Shown here one piece after another: positions 8,253 through 17,105 of a stretch of 64,000 bases of DNA. The stretch is taken from contig NZ_QAJL01000003.1 in the NCBI RefSeq assembly GCF_003852525.1, positions 1,002,972-1,066,971 on the forward strand, written 5' to 3'. Below the pieces are notes generated by a model. It did no database searches. It was given only the letters and a program-made list of their open reading frames with translations, and was not told the origin of the DNA. A program made the translations under genes and the position numbers. Every line of letters begins with the position of its first letter. Within the stretch, counting starts at the first letter, position 1. The DNA comes from Pedobacter sp. KBW06 (GTDB taxonomy: Bacteria; Bacteroidota; Bacteroidia; Sphingobacteriales; Sphingobacteriaceae).

Positions 8253-9272
8253 CTACCACATTCTTCGCTGCCCGCTCCAGACCTGGTATACATTATTCAA
8301 CTGAATGCCCAACACGATTTCATGACTTCCGTTACTCACCTTATTTAAACCGGAAGTCGTGAAATCATAAGCATAAGTCAGGTTTAACATTTTACCAAAG
8401 TTACCTCCCATCATCGCCGAAAAGGAATCCCCCTTCCGGTAACTCCCACCGATCCAAAACTTATCCTTATAGGATGCTTTCATATTCAGGTCTGCCGAAA
8501 GTGTAGAAGATACCTGCTTAAACATCAGCGAAGGTGTCAAAGAAATCTCTTCATCAACGAAAAACCGATACCCGGAAGTCACAAATAAATGCGGCACCTC
8601 CTTACCGGAATTATAATCGGTATTCTGTGTAAATGACAGTTTCTGAGGCAATGCAGACTGCAAAGCTACACCGGCAAAGAAACGTGCTCCATACAACCAT
8701 ACACCCATTCCCAGATCAGGCTTAAACTGGCTGATCGTGGTGTTTCGTATCGCAGGATCTTCCATCGTCTGATCCTCAAACTGTAAGGAATTCACATCAA
8801 AGCCTATCCTAGAAAACCCGGCAGATACACCTACAGAAAGATTTAAGGCATTCTGTAACCGTAAATGATAAGCATAGGTCAGGTTAAAATCCAATCGGGA
8901 TATGGCCGCAGCTTTATCATACACGGCAATCAGTCCCAGTCCATGGTGGGCGGGAGAAGCAGTGTAATTCTGCATATAATTCCTGCTCATGGGATCATCT
9001 CCTTTATCCGGGAGTGACAATGGGTTGCCCCAGAGGTAGTCATCTCCGAGCTTCCAGTGCGCTGCAACAAATGAGGTTTGAGGTGCATTTTCAATTCCAG
9101 TCCATTGTCGCCTGTATCCTATTTTTATATCGGTATAGTTTTCGATACCACTTAAAGCAGGATTCAACAGGTAATTGTTAAAAATATACTGTGTATACTG
9201 AGGCCTTTGCTGGCCATGGGCGCCAAGGCCGGCCAGCAATATTGCTGCGATAATATGGCCTAGTTTCCTCAA
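8253..9272 (-). CDS. PorP/SprF-like type IX secretion or gliding membrane protein
   Basis: This is a 339-residue outer-membrane barrel protein. It has a signal peptide (MRKLGHIIAAILLAGLGAHGQ) and the family opening QRPQYTQYIFNNYLLNPALSGIENYTDIKIGYRRQW. PorP/SprF proteins help export or anchor proteins with type B (CHU_C) sorting domains. Five bases separate it from the giant CHU_C protein upstream, so the two form the usual adhesin plus SprF-like helper pair. Family assignment is strong; the specific client is inferred from adjacency. Confidence 0.92.
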   Translation of the reverse strand: MRKLGHIIAAILLAGLGAHGQQRPQYTQYIFNNYLLNPALSGIENYTDIKIGYRRQWTGIENAPQTSFVAAHWKLGDDYLWGNPLSLPDKGDDPMSRNYMQNYTASPAHHGLGLIAVYDKAAAISRLDFNLTYAYHLRLQNALNLSVGVSAGFSRIGFDVNSLQFEDQTMEDPAIRNTTISQFKPDLGMGVWLYGARFFAGVALQSALPQKLSFTQNTDYNSGKEVPHLFVTSGYRFFVDEEISLTPSLMFKQVSSTLSADLNMKASYKDKFWIGGSYRKGDSFSAMMGGNFGKMLNLTYAYDFTTSGLNKVSNGSHEIVLGIQLNNVYQVWSGQRRMW

Positions 9273-9277
9273 TTAAA

Positions 9278-12200
9278 TTACCTGATTAAAGTTAAAGCTC
9301 CTGATTTTTCTTTTCTTCCGTTGTTTGGCCGGATGAGGTAGTAATACGTCCCTACCGGTAGTGTTTTTCCGGAAAAAGTACCGTCAAAAGGCCTTGTATA
9401 GCCCTGGCTATTGAAAACCCTTTCTCCGTAGCGGTTAAAAATTTCGACCGTTGCAGCAGGGTAACTGTCTATATTTACCAGATTCCACAGGTCATTTATA
9501 CCATCTCCATTAGGAGAAAAGGCATTAGGTACCGTAATGTCATCCAGGACTTTCACCTTTACCCGGTCTGTAACCACACAACCATTCCCGGATTTTACGC
9601 TTAAAGTGTATTCTGTATCCTGATCTGGCTTAGCCATGGGATTTAAAATATCATCTCTGCTCAATCCTGCTGCCGGAGTCCATTTATATTCCAGATCAGA
9701 TCCGGATGCCTTTGCGTTGAGCTGTTTTTCCTTCCCTGCAACCAATACCACCAGATCCGGACCGGCATCAATTTCAGGGAGCGGCAAGACCTTAATTTCC
9801 TGCGAATATTCATCAACGCATCCCCTTCCCGAAATCAGTTTGTATTTTATGGTATGCGTTCCCGTACCAGCCAATAACGGATTAAAAAAACCAGCAGGAC
9901 TAATTCCCGGCCCGGAAAAGCTTCCGGATTCCCCGGTTTTCAAAACCGCTGCATTTACCTGGAATCCATCCGTATTCAGACATACTTCCGCTAAGATATT
10001 AAAATGTGCAACCGGAACGGCATGAAAAATCAGTTCCAGATCTTTTGCGTTCTGACAAGTAACCTCTTCCTCCAATCCGGAATAAGCAACCAGCGTTAAG
10101 ACGCCCCGCTTGCTTTCCGGGCTTACAAATGACTCATAATTAAAAGTATAGATCTTATTCGGAACCGGGTTCCTGTCGATCTCCAATAGGGCTCCATCCA
10201 GGTACCATTTAAGCGTTCTGATTTTACCAATCCCAACAGTCGATGTATTTCTTACCTGGAAAGAATGGTTACTGCACAATGCACCGGGATCTACCAGCTC
10301 AAAGGATGCAAGGGGATCGGAACTGCTCAGCTCAAAAGAATTCTTTACTTTTTCTACAGTACAGCCACTGGCATTTGTAACGGTTAAGGTAACGGTATAT
10401 GTTCCAGCCGCACTATACCGGTGTTTTCCATCCCGGCTTGTACTTGTATTTGATGCACCCGAACCGGGCTCTCCGAAATTCCACAAATACTGCAGCCCGA
10501 CGGCATCTGCGGTCAGATTCTTAAAAACGGCCTCATTACTGACACAAGCACCCGGCAATTCGAAATCTGCCACAGGAAGCGGAACGATCTCAACCTGGGC
10601 GGTATAACTATGAACACAACCAGAACCGGTTTCGACCTTCAATACCACGGTATAAGTTCCGGCTTCCGCATAAGTATGCACCGGAGCCTGAAGCACGGAA
10701 ATATTGTCTGTACTGGAAGGATCTCCGAAGTCCCAGTGCCATTTGTTTATGCTTCCCTCATTGGCAACAGACAGGTCTGTAAATGCAGTTGCCTTTGTTG
10801 CACAGGATCCGGAATAACTGAATTTAGCCTCAGGAATCCGGTTGATATGAAGGTCTTTAAGCCCACTCGACGATGGCCCGCAACCATTTTCATTGTCTAT
10901 CTTCAAACTCACCTTATAATCTCCGGCTGTGGCATAGCTATGCTCAACCGGAGCTCCGTTATCGCTAATCAGTTCCGGACTTCCATCACCGAAATTCCAG
11001 ATCCATTTTAAGATATTTTTTCCTTTCGGATTACTTTTATCGGTAAATACAACCGCAGTACCGGCACAACCACTCGCTGTACTCATTGAAAAATCAGCCA
11101 CCGCAGGGGCAAAAACCTCAAAATCCAGATCAATCTTCTCAATAGGGTCACAACCCGAAGGACTTGGATTTAAGACCTCTACCTTTAGCGCATGTTTGCC
11201 TGGCGCGTTAAAAACCACAGGTTGATTATAGCGATAGGTATACACGGTAACCCCATCAATAAGGACCGGTATTCCCACCGGATCAATTAAAGCAGGCTTG
11301 CGCACACCATCAATAATCCAGGTCAGACTGGTAGTCGCATATGGCAAAGTCAACACGAATTCCGAAGAAGCGCCCATACAAACATCGGGTGTTTTCAACT
11401 CCGTGTCGGTATTGATGATTTCAATATTCTGAAAAAGATTCCGGACATCTGCGCCCGCCAGATACCCATAGGATTCTACCCTTCCGTACCCATAAGCAAT
11501 TGCAGAAAACCCTCCGGCTGCCAACAAAGTATGTGTAGGGTTGATGGCAGAGGACAGCGTCACATCTTCCTGGAGATAAGAATAAGGACTTCCTGCGATG
11601 GGTACAAATCCGCCAGCCGGAACACTTCCATTAATCCGGAAAGAGGGAATAAAATCATTCCTGATGATCACATTGATAAAATGCTGAGTGATCTGGGTTT
11701 GAGGGCTCGTCTGGTTCCTCATTGCGGAATAAACGGTAATCCTCGACAAAGTTTGTTCTACAGGATTCAGGATCGTCATTTCCGGATCTCCGGGATATAA
11801 AGGATTATCTGAATCGGTATTCCGGGGATCACAACCCTGACTGATCTGATATTGAACCAGACTAACAGGTTCTGATGCTACAATATGGTTCGCCTGATTT
11901 GAGCTGAATTCAAAAAACTCTCCTTTGTTATAAGTACTCTTGAGTGGTCCTGGAAGAAAATTGGTACTTCCGGCATTGATTGCTGCTCCATTGATGGTCA
12001 GGCTGGTATTGTCTTTACTGAAATAAAGCCTGAAAATATCATAAGGCTTATTGATCATGGGTGCCGTAATGAACTCCTTACCCCATGACGAAGTTGGATA
12101 CAACTGCTGATAAAGGTTATCCCCTCCCTGAATCGAACCTTGCAAAAAACTACAAAAACCAACCCAGGAACTTCCGGAAAATACAGCTACCGGCTGGCAG

Positions 12201-12889
12201 CTGCTGCCGGCACCGGCAACAGATACAATATGACTGCCGGAAAGGTCCCCGGTAGACTGATACTGATAAATCTCTCCTTTCATCAGTTCCTTCGTAAATG
12301 TCACCCCTGCCTGATGTTGTCCATTCCGTTCCGCAGCTTTAGGTGTGATTTCTACCTGAGTATGGTCTGCCACACCAATGATGGTAAACTCGGAATAGCC
12401 CTGAACGAGTCTCGGATTCTGATTGGGACTCTCAATATAGCTGTTTTGTACGTAAGCCGAAACATAGTATTCTCTCCCCAGTACCTTAGTGGGAAGCACC
12501 AGCGTCGCAGCAGACCTTGCCGCTCTGAAAATATGTGAATAGACAACCACCGGCTTTTCTGCGGTGATCTGAATGGCCTTATTCTGCTCGATCAGGTCTG
12601 AACTTCCGATATAAACATTCAGCAGCTGAGGATTGATCAGAATGGGTCTGATCGTATTTGCAGTAACTGAAAAGGGTGACCCTGGAATAGCCGTTCCTCC
12701 AATGCTGACAGCAACTTTGGTGCTCACATCAGAAGTGACGTATAAATATAATCTGGAATTTACCCCATCAACATGGCCGGTATAGGCGACCCAAAACTCG
12801 GTTCCTTTATTGGAGGTATTCTGGGCATAAGCACAGCTGACAAAAAAGACAGAGAGTAGTAACCATAAAACTAATCTCCGTTTTCTCAT
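9278..12889 (-). CDS. Giant PKD-repeat surface protein with CHU_C (type B T9SS) C-terminus
   Basis: This is a 1203-residue secreted protein with signal peptide MRKRRLVLWLLLSVFFVSCAYAQ. The N-terminal half (about 30-480) resembles IgGFc-binding domain proteins (NKGTEFWVAYTGHVDG, KPVVVYSHIFRAARS). The middle (about 595-870) has at least three PKD-like domains, with motifs such as WIWNFGDGSPE, WHWDFGDPSS and YLWNFGEPGSG. The C-terminus has the gliding-associated CHU_C domain (VPNAFSPNGDGINDLW ... VEIFNRYGERVF). It is likely cell-surface displayed by the type IX system, with the downstream PorP-like protein as partner. The ligand is unknown. Confidence 0.9.
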   Translation of the reverse strand: MRKRRLVLWLLLSVFFVSCAYAQNTSNKGTEFWVAYTGHVDGVNSRLYLYVTSDVSTKVAVSIGGTAIPGSPFSVTANTIRPILINPQLLNVYIGSSDLIEQNKAIQITAEKPVVVYSHIFRAARSAATLVLPTKVLGREYYVSAYVQNSYIESPNQNPRLVQGYSEFTIIGVADHTQVEITPKAAERNGQHQAGVTFTKELMKGEIYQYQSTGDLSGSHIVSVAGAGSSCQPVAVFSGSSWVGFCSFLQGSIQGGDNLYQQLYPTSSWGKEFITAPMINKPYDIFRLYFSKDNTSLTINGAAINAGSTNFLPGPLKSTYNKGEFFEFSSNQANHIVASEPVSLVQYQISQGCDPRNTDSDNPLYPGDPEMTILNPVEQTLSRITVYSAMRNQTSPQTQITQHFINVIIRNDFIPSFRINGSVPAGGFVPIAGSPYSYLQEDVTLSSAINPTHTLLAAGGFSAIAYGYGRVESYGYLAGADVRNLFQNIEIINTDTELKTPDVCMGASSEFVLTLPYATTSLTWIIDGVRKPALIDPVGIPVLIDGVTVYTYRYNQPVVFNAPGKHALKVEVLNPSPSGCDPIEKIDLDFEVFAPAVADFSMSTASGCAGTAVVFTDKSNPKGKNILKWIWNFGDGSPELISDNGAPVEHSYATAGDYKVSLKIDNENGCGPSSSGLKDLHINRIPEAKFSYSGSCATKATAFTDLSVANEGSINKWHWDFGDPSSTDNISVLQAPVHTYAEAGTYTVVLKVETGSGCVHSYTAQVEIVPLPVADFELPGACVSNEAVFKNLTADAVGLQYLWNFGEPGSGASNTSTSRDGKHRYSAAGTYTVTLTVTNASGCTVEKVKNSFELSSSDPLASFELVDPGALCSNHSFQVRNTSTVGIGKIRTLKWYLDGALLEIDRNPVPNKIYTFNYESFVSPESKRGVLTLVAYSGLEEEVTCQNAKDLELIFHAVPVAHFNILAEVCLNTDGFQVNAAVLKTGESGSFSGPGISPAGFFNPLLAGTGTHTIKYKLISGRGCVDEYSQEIKVLPLPEIDAGPDLVVLVAGKEKQLNAKASGSDLEYKWTPAAGLSRDDILNPMAKPDQDTEYTLSVKSGNGCVVTDRVKVKVLDDITVPNAFSPNGDGINDLWNLVNIDSYPAATVEIFNRYGERVFNSQGYTRPFDGTFSGKTLPVGTYYYLIRPNNGRKEKSGALTLIR

Positions 12890-12911
12890 GTATTTTTAGG
12901 TTAAAGATCGA

Positions 12912-13379
12912 TCAGGCGTCCAGGTCTCCCCTGAGCAGGTTCTCCAGTTTTTCATTTGCCACGATAAGACTGGCAGTCAGGTCTCTGTTTTCTTTCCTCA
13001 GCATGTAAAGTTCAAATGCTTTCTCAATGTTAATCCTGAGGTCATCTTCCATCCATGGCTTTTGGATGTAACGGTAAACCTGCCCCTTATTAATAGCATC
13101 AATAACGGCATTGATATCCGCATAACCGGTGAGTAAAATTCTAATGGGTTCCGGAAAATCAGGGATGATAGATTCCAGAAATTCAATCCCCGTAGTCACG
13201 GGCATCCTTTGATCGGTAACGATCACGTGAATATCTTCTGACTCTAAAATCTGCCTGCCCTCAACCGCCGAATTTGCTGTAAAAATATTAAATTTACGCC
13301 TGAAACTGGCTTTGAAAGCATTTAGATTATGGACTTCATCATCAACATAGAGAACGTTTGCGGAAGTGTCAGAATTCAT
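12912..13379 (-). CDS. Single-domain response regulator (paralogue 1)
   Basis: This is a 155-residue receiver protein with D13/D14-type acidic residues (YVDDE), phospho-acceptor D56 (IVTDQRMP) and a conserved Lys in the IQKPW motif. A short C-terminal coiled-coil-like tail (LRKENRDLTASLIVANEKLENLL) replaces an output domain. I start at MNSDTSANV, because the 16 extra in-frame upstream codons are AT-rich and unlike the family. It is a close paralogue of the next gene and of the receiver domain of the hybrid kinase 6 kb away. It probably acts in the adjacent phosphorelay. Confidence 0.85.
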   Translation of the reverse strand: MNSDTSANVLYVDDEVHNLNAFKASFRRKFNIFTANSAVEGRQILESEDIHVIVTDQRMPVTTGIEFLESIIPDFPEPIRILLTGYADINAVIDAINKGQVYRYIQKPWMEDDLRINIEKAFELYMLRKENRDLTASLIVANEKLENLLRGDLDA

Positions 13380-13545
13380 AGAATTTAGCCTTTTTTTTGT
13401 TAAATATATTTTAATTATTATGAACAAAAAAACTATTTATTGATAAAAATTACATCAGATTTTATTCTTAAATAATTACACAAAAAGGTACTAAAATGTT
13501 ACCAAAACACCTTAAAATAAAGAAATCATCAAAAGAATATCTGAG

Positions 13546-14010
13546 TTAAGAAATAAGTTTCTGACGCAACATGAACTCTAATTGTTCATTGACGATCAGT
13601 AGCTTTTTAGTCAGCTCTTTATTTTCCTTTCTCAGTTGAAAAACTTCAAAAGCCTTTTCAATATACAACTTTAATTCCGTTTCCTGCCAGGGTTTTGTAA
13701 TGTATAAATAAACCTGCCCCTTGTTAATCGCATCGATAACGGCAGCGATATCTGCATAACCGGTCAGTAAAATGCGGATGGGGTCCGGATAAGCTTCCAG
13801 AATAGACTCCAGAAATTCTACCCCCGACATCTGTGGCATCCGCTGATCGGTAATAATAATCTGAATGGCATGCTCCGCCAGTATCGGCATTGCTTCCTTC
13901 GCTGATTCTGCTGTAAAGACGTTAAACGATCGCCTGAATGACGCTTTAAACGCATTGAGGTTATGTACCTCGTCGTCAACATACAAAATATTTACTAACT
14001 GGTCCTCCAT
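13546..14010 (-). CDS. Single-domain response regulator (paralogue 2)
   Basis: This is a 154-residue receiver with phospho-acceptor D55 (IITDQRMP) and the same ILLTGYADIAAVIDAINKGQ stretch and KPW motif as its neighbour. Its C-terminal helix (LRKENKELTKKLLIVNEQLEFML) has no DNA-binding or enzymatic domain. The start at MEDQLVNILYVDDE gives the same N-terminus as the paralogue; a second ATG three codons upstream is possible. It is divergent from the ThiF-nitroreductase gene, sharing about 100 bases of promoter region, which supports a common circuit. Confidence 0.85.
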   Translation of the reverse strand: MEDQLVNILYVDDEVHNLNAFKASFRRSFNVFTAESAKEAMPILAEHAIQIIITDQRMPQMSGVEFLESILEAYPDPIRILLTGYADIAAVIDAINKGQVYLYITKPWQETELKLYIEKAFEVFQLRKENKELTKKLLIVNEQLEFMLRQKLIS

Positions 14011-14112
14011 ATAAAACAAAATTAATCAAAAGTGCTAAATACATCGTTAAAAAAAGAAGTAATGTCTTAACATATACTATTTTTGCAATTCATAAAATAA
14101 ACCCGTTTAAAG

Positions 14113-16404
14113 ATGTTAGTACTTGAGAACCTGATAAAAGAAGATTTCACCACCTGTGAACCCCTATTCTTTAGAATCTATCAACAACAAGATAAAGACG
14201 CACTTGAGGCTTTATTAAAAGACAAACCACATACCAAAATACACGATGAGATAGAGACTCAGCTGGATGATCTGATCAAATCAAAACACCCGAAAAAGAA
14301 ACCGGAACCTGCAGAAATGGAGGCATTGAAAATCAAACACATCGGAAATTTATCCAAACTGGAATATGGGGTATGGGTATATTATCCATGGTCTGAACGT
14401 CTGGTCCATCTCCTGGATGAAGAAGAATTTATAGCAGTAAGAACAAACAGAAATATATACAAAATAACACCGGAAGAACGCGATATCCTGGGCAAGCAGA
14501 AAATTGGCGTAGTAGGTCTTTCGGTAGGACAATCCATTTCCATCACCATGGCCATGGAAAGAGGATTCGGAGAGATCAGACTTGCCGATTTCGACCTTCT
14601 TGAACTCACCAACCTTAACCGCATCAGAACAGGTGTACAAAACCTGGGCATTAAAAAAGTAGTCCTGGTTGCCAGAGAGATCAAAGAAATAGATCCTTTC
14701 CTGAAAGTAACGTGTTTTGACGACGGTATGACCGAAGAAAACATGGACCGCTTCTTTACAGAAGGTGGAAATCTGGACATCGTTGTAGACGAATGCGATG
14801 GCCTTGACATTAAAATTTTACTCAGACATAAAGCCAAATCACTGGGCATCCCTGTGGTACAGGACATGAGCGATCGCGGAACCCTGGATGTAGAACGTTT
14901 TGACCTCGAGCCTGAGCGTCCTATCCTCCATGGCTGGATCGACCACCTAGATCATACCCAGGTAAAATACCTGAAAACCAACGAAGAAAAAGTTCCTTTC
15001 CTGCTGGCGATGATCGGTGTAGACACCCTCTCCAACCGCTTGAAAGCTTCCATGGTGGAAGTTGGACAATCGATCACCACCTGGCCGCAGCTAGCCTCGG
15101 CAGTCGCCCTTGGTGGTGCATTGGGTGCCGACGTCTGCAGACGCATCAGTCTGAAACAATATACAGAATCAGGCAGATACTTCGTAGATTTGGAAGACCT
15201 GATCGGTGATAAAAGCAAAGCAAAAGACAACGATTACAATGTAGTGGATTACACGGCAGAAGTACTGACAACAGACGAAATGAACCAGGCAATTGCAGAC
15301 ATCAGCAGCAAAGAAATGGAATCGTTCCCATTGAGCACCGAACAGGTGGAACAATTGGTCTCTGCAGCAGCTATTGCTCCTTCGGCAGGTAACAACCAGC
15401 CATGGAAATGGGTAGCCCGTTCCGGAAAACTATACCTCTTCCATGATGAGCAACATTCGGTATCATGGGGAGATTTTGACAACATCACCTCCAACATCGC
15501 GTTCGGAACTGCCATTGAAAACATCAAACTAGAAGCAGGAAAAGCAGGGCTGGAAGCCAGTTATCAGGCTTTTCCGAATCCGGAAAATAAAAGACTGGTA
15601 GCGGCTTTCTCTTTCCGGAAAAGTACCGTAGCCTATGCAACAGATCTTGCGGCAGGAATGGGCATCAGGTTAACCAACAGAAAACAGGGAAATAAAGCAC
15701 CTATTGATGCCGCAGTAGTTACTTCATTAAAATCGGCTGCAAGCCTCAACTCCCCTGCTACCTTGCAGGTGATCCAGGATGAACAACAAATCAACCTGAT
15801 TGCAGATATCGTTGCCGGTGTAGAAAGGGTTCGTTTCCTATACCCTCAGGGCCACCATGATTTTTATACCAAAGAAATCAGATGGACCCCGGAAGCGGTC
15901 AATGAAACCAAAGACGGATTGGATATCTTATCTCTTGAATTGTCGGAATCAGATAAAACCGGATTAAAAGTTGCCGAAAGTCCGGAGGTCATTAAACTGT
16001 TAAACAGATGGGGTGGCGGTGCTGCATTTGAAAACCTGTCGAGAAAAGCAATCCGTACATCTTCCGGAATTGGCCTGGTTACCATGCCGGCTTATGAAGC
16101 GGAAAACTTCCTGAAAGGAGGAGAAGCTGTTCAAAGGGTTTGGATCAATGCAAACCTCAACGGGCTCTCTTTTCATCCGATTTCTGCTCCGTTATTTCTC
16201 TTCGCAAGACTAAATCATGGAAAGGGAGAAGGCCTCAATCAAAAAATGACGGAAGAACTGTCAAAATATCAAAAGGATCTATTGCAAATATTCCCTACTT
16301 TAGGGGACCAACAAGGAATATTTATGTTCCGGTTGTCCCATGCTTCGGCTCCAACGGTACGGGCTTTACGAAAACCTTTAAAAGATATATTACAATTTAT
16401 ATAA
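14113..16404 (+). CDS. ThiF/E1-like adenylyltransferase fused to a nitroreductase (Rv1355c/MoeY-like)
   Basis: This is a 763-residue two-domain enzyme. The ThiF/MoeB-type Rossmann domain (about 120-380) has the nucleotide loop GVVGLSVGQ (132-140), an acidic DFD at 159-161 and NLNR at 167-170, typical of E1-like adenylating enzymes. I see no obvious catalytic cysteine. The C-terminal half (about 405-763) is an FMN nitroreductase-like domain opening with APSAGNNQPW at 422-431. The layout matches the Rv1355c (MoeY) family, whose reaction is not established. The GNAT-like gene starts 2 bases downstream, followed by a kinase and regulators in tight succession, so it may make or modify a signal. 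Architecture is clear; the reaction is unknown. Confidence 0.82.
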   Translation: MLVLENLIKEDFTTCEPLFFRIYQQQDKDALEALLKDKPHTKIHDEIETQLDDLIKSKHPKKKPEPAEMEALKIKHIGNLSKLEYGVWVYYPWSERLVHLLDEEEFIAVRTNRNIYKITPEERDILGKQKIGVVGLSVGQSISITMAMERGFGEIRLADFDLLELTNLNRIRTGVQNLGIKKVVLVAREIKEIDPFLKVTCFDDGMTEENMDRFFTEGGNLDIVVDECDGLDIKILLRHKAKSLGIPVVQDMSDRGTLDVERFDLEPERPILHGWIDHLDHTQVKYLKTNEEKVPFLLAMIGVDTLSNRLKASMVEVGQSITTWPQLASAVALGGALGADVCRRISLKQYTESGRYFVDLEDLIGDKSKAKDNDYNVVDYTAEVLTTDEMNQAIADISSKEMESFPLSTEQVEQLVSAAAIAPSAGNNQPWKWVARSGKLYLFHDEQHSVSWGDFDNITSNIAFGTAIENIKLEAGKAGLEASYQAFPNPENKRLVAAFSFRKSTVAYATDLAAGMGIRLTNRKQGNKAPIDAAVVTSLKSAASLNSPATLQVIQDEQQINLIADIVAGVERVRFLYPQGHHDFYTKEIRWTPEAVNETKDGLDILSLELSESDKTGLKVAESPEVIKLLNRWGGGAAFENLSRKAIRTSSGIGLVTMPAYEAENFLKGGEAVQRVWINANLNGLSFHPISAPLFLFARLNHGKGEGLNQKMTEELSKYQKDLLQIFPTLGDQQGIFMFRLSHASAPTVRALRKPLKDILQFI

Positions 16405-16406
16405 AA

Positions 16407-17105
16407 ATGGAAATGAAGCTAACCTTCCGGTCATTTACTGCGGTTAAAGAGCCCGAAACCTGTGAAAGGTATCTTGAAGGGCATGTACAGGTGTTAAAAG
16501 ACTATGGGATTACCAATATCACCACCAATAACAGACAATGGATGGACCTGCCCAATGTGCATGGAATCGTTGCTGAAACAGAAAGTGGAGAAGTGGTAGG
16601 CGGGGTACGTGTTCATATCGCAGATGGCATTCATCCGCTTCCTGTAGAAAAGGCAGTGGGATCGATGGACCCTAATGTGGCGACGATCATTAATCAGTAT
16701 TTTGATAGCGGAACTGGTGAGCTTTGTGGACTTTGGAATGCAAAAAGTGTGGCTGGTGTGGGCATCAGCATCCTGCTCGTAAGGGCAGGAATTGCGATTG
16801 TAAACCAAATCAGACTGGCCTCACTTTTTACCATCTGCGCAGATTATACCCTGCCAATGGTTAGAAAAGTAGGCTTTGTGGTAGAGGACTCCCTGGGTAA
16901 AGGAGGTGAATTTGTCTATCCCAACGACAATTATATTGCGAGGGTTCTCCGAAAAATGAATGCAAAAACGCTGGAAACAGCAGAGGAATTTGACAGAGAA
17001 CGTATCTTTGACTTAAGAGACAACCCGATCCAGCTTACCATGGAAACCGGGCCTAAAGGAGACGTAGAAATTGATTATCAGTTATTAATACCTAAATATG
17101 AATAA
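16407..17105 (+). CDS. GNAT-like acyltransferase, function unassigned
   Basis: This is a 232-residue soluble protein, probably a GNAT-fold acyltransferase. A central strand VHGIVAETESGEVVGGVRVH is followed by GELCGLWNAK (about 104-113) and a long helix with FTICADYTLPMVRKVGF (141-157). The last segment looks like the acetyl-CoA/distal end of a GNAT. The E-L-C-G-L-W-N block recalls the E-x-S-R-type strand of autoinducer or N-acyl amino acid synthases, but this is only a resemblance. I start at MEMKLTF because it follows the upstream stop by 2 bases; a longer in-frame reading would run inside the ThiF-nitroreductase gene. It overlaps the kinase gene by 8 bases. Confidence 0.6.
   Translation: MEMKLTFRSFTAVKEPETCERYLEGHVQVLKDYGITNITTNNRQWMDLPNVHGIVAETESGEVVGGVRVHIADGIHPLPVEKAVGSMDPNVATIINQYFDSGTGELCGLWNAKSVAGVGISILLVRAGIAIVNQIRLASLFTICADYTLPMVRKVGFVVEDSLGKGGEFVYPNDNYIARVLRKMNAKTLETAEEFDRERIFDLRDNPIQLTMETGPKGDVEIDYQLLIPKYE

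Noticed and set aside
16140..16406. Upstream extension of the GNAT-like gene by 89 codons
   Set aside because: The extra codons lie inside the ThiF-nitroreductase gene in another frame, have unlikely composition (many Lys/Arg/Ser and Gly runs), and the ATG at 16407 follows the upstream stop by 2 bases.
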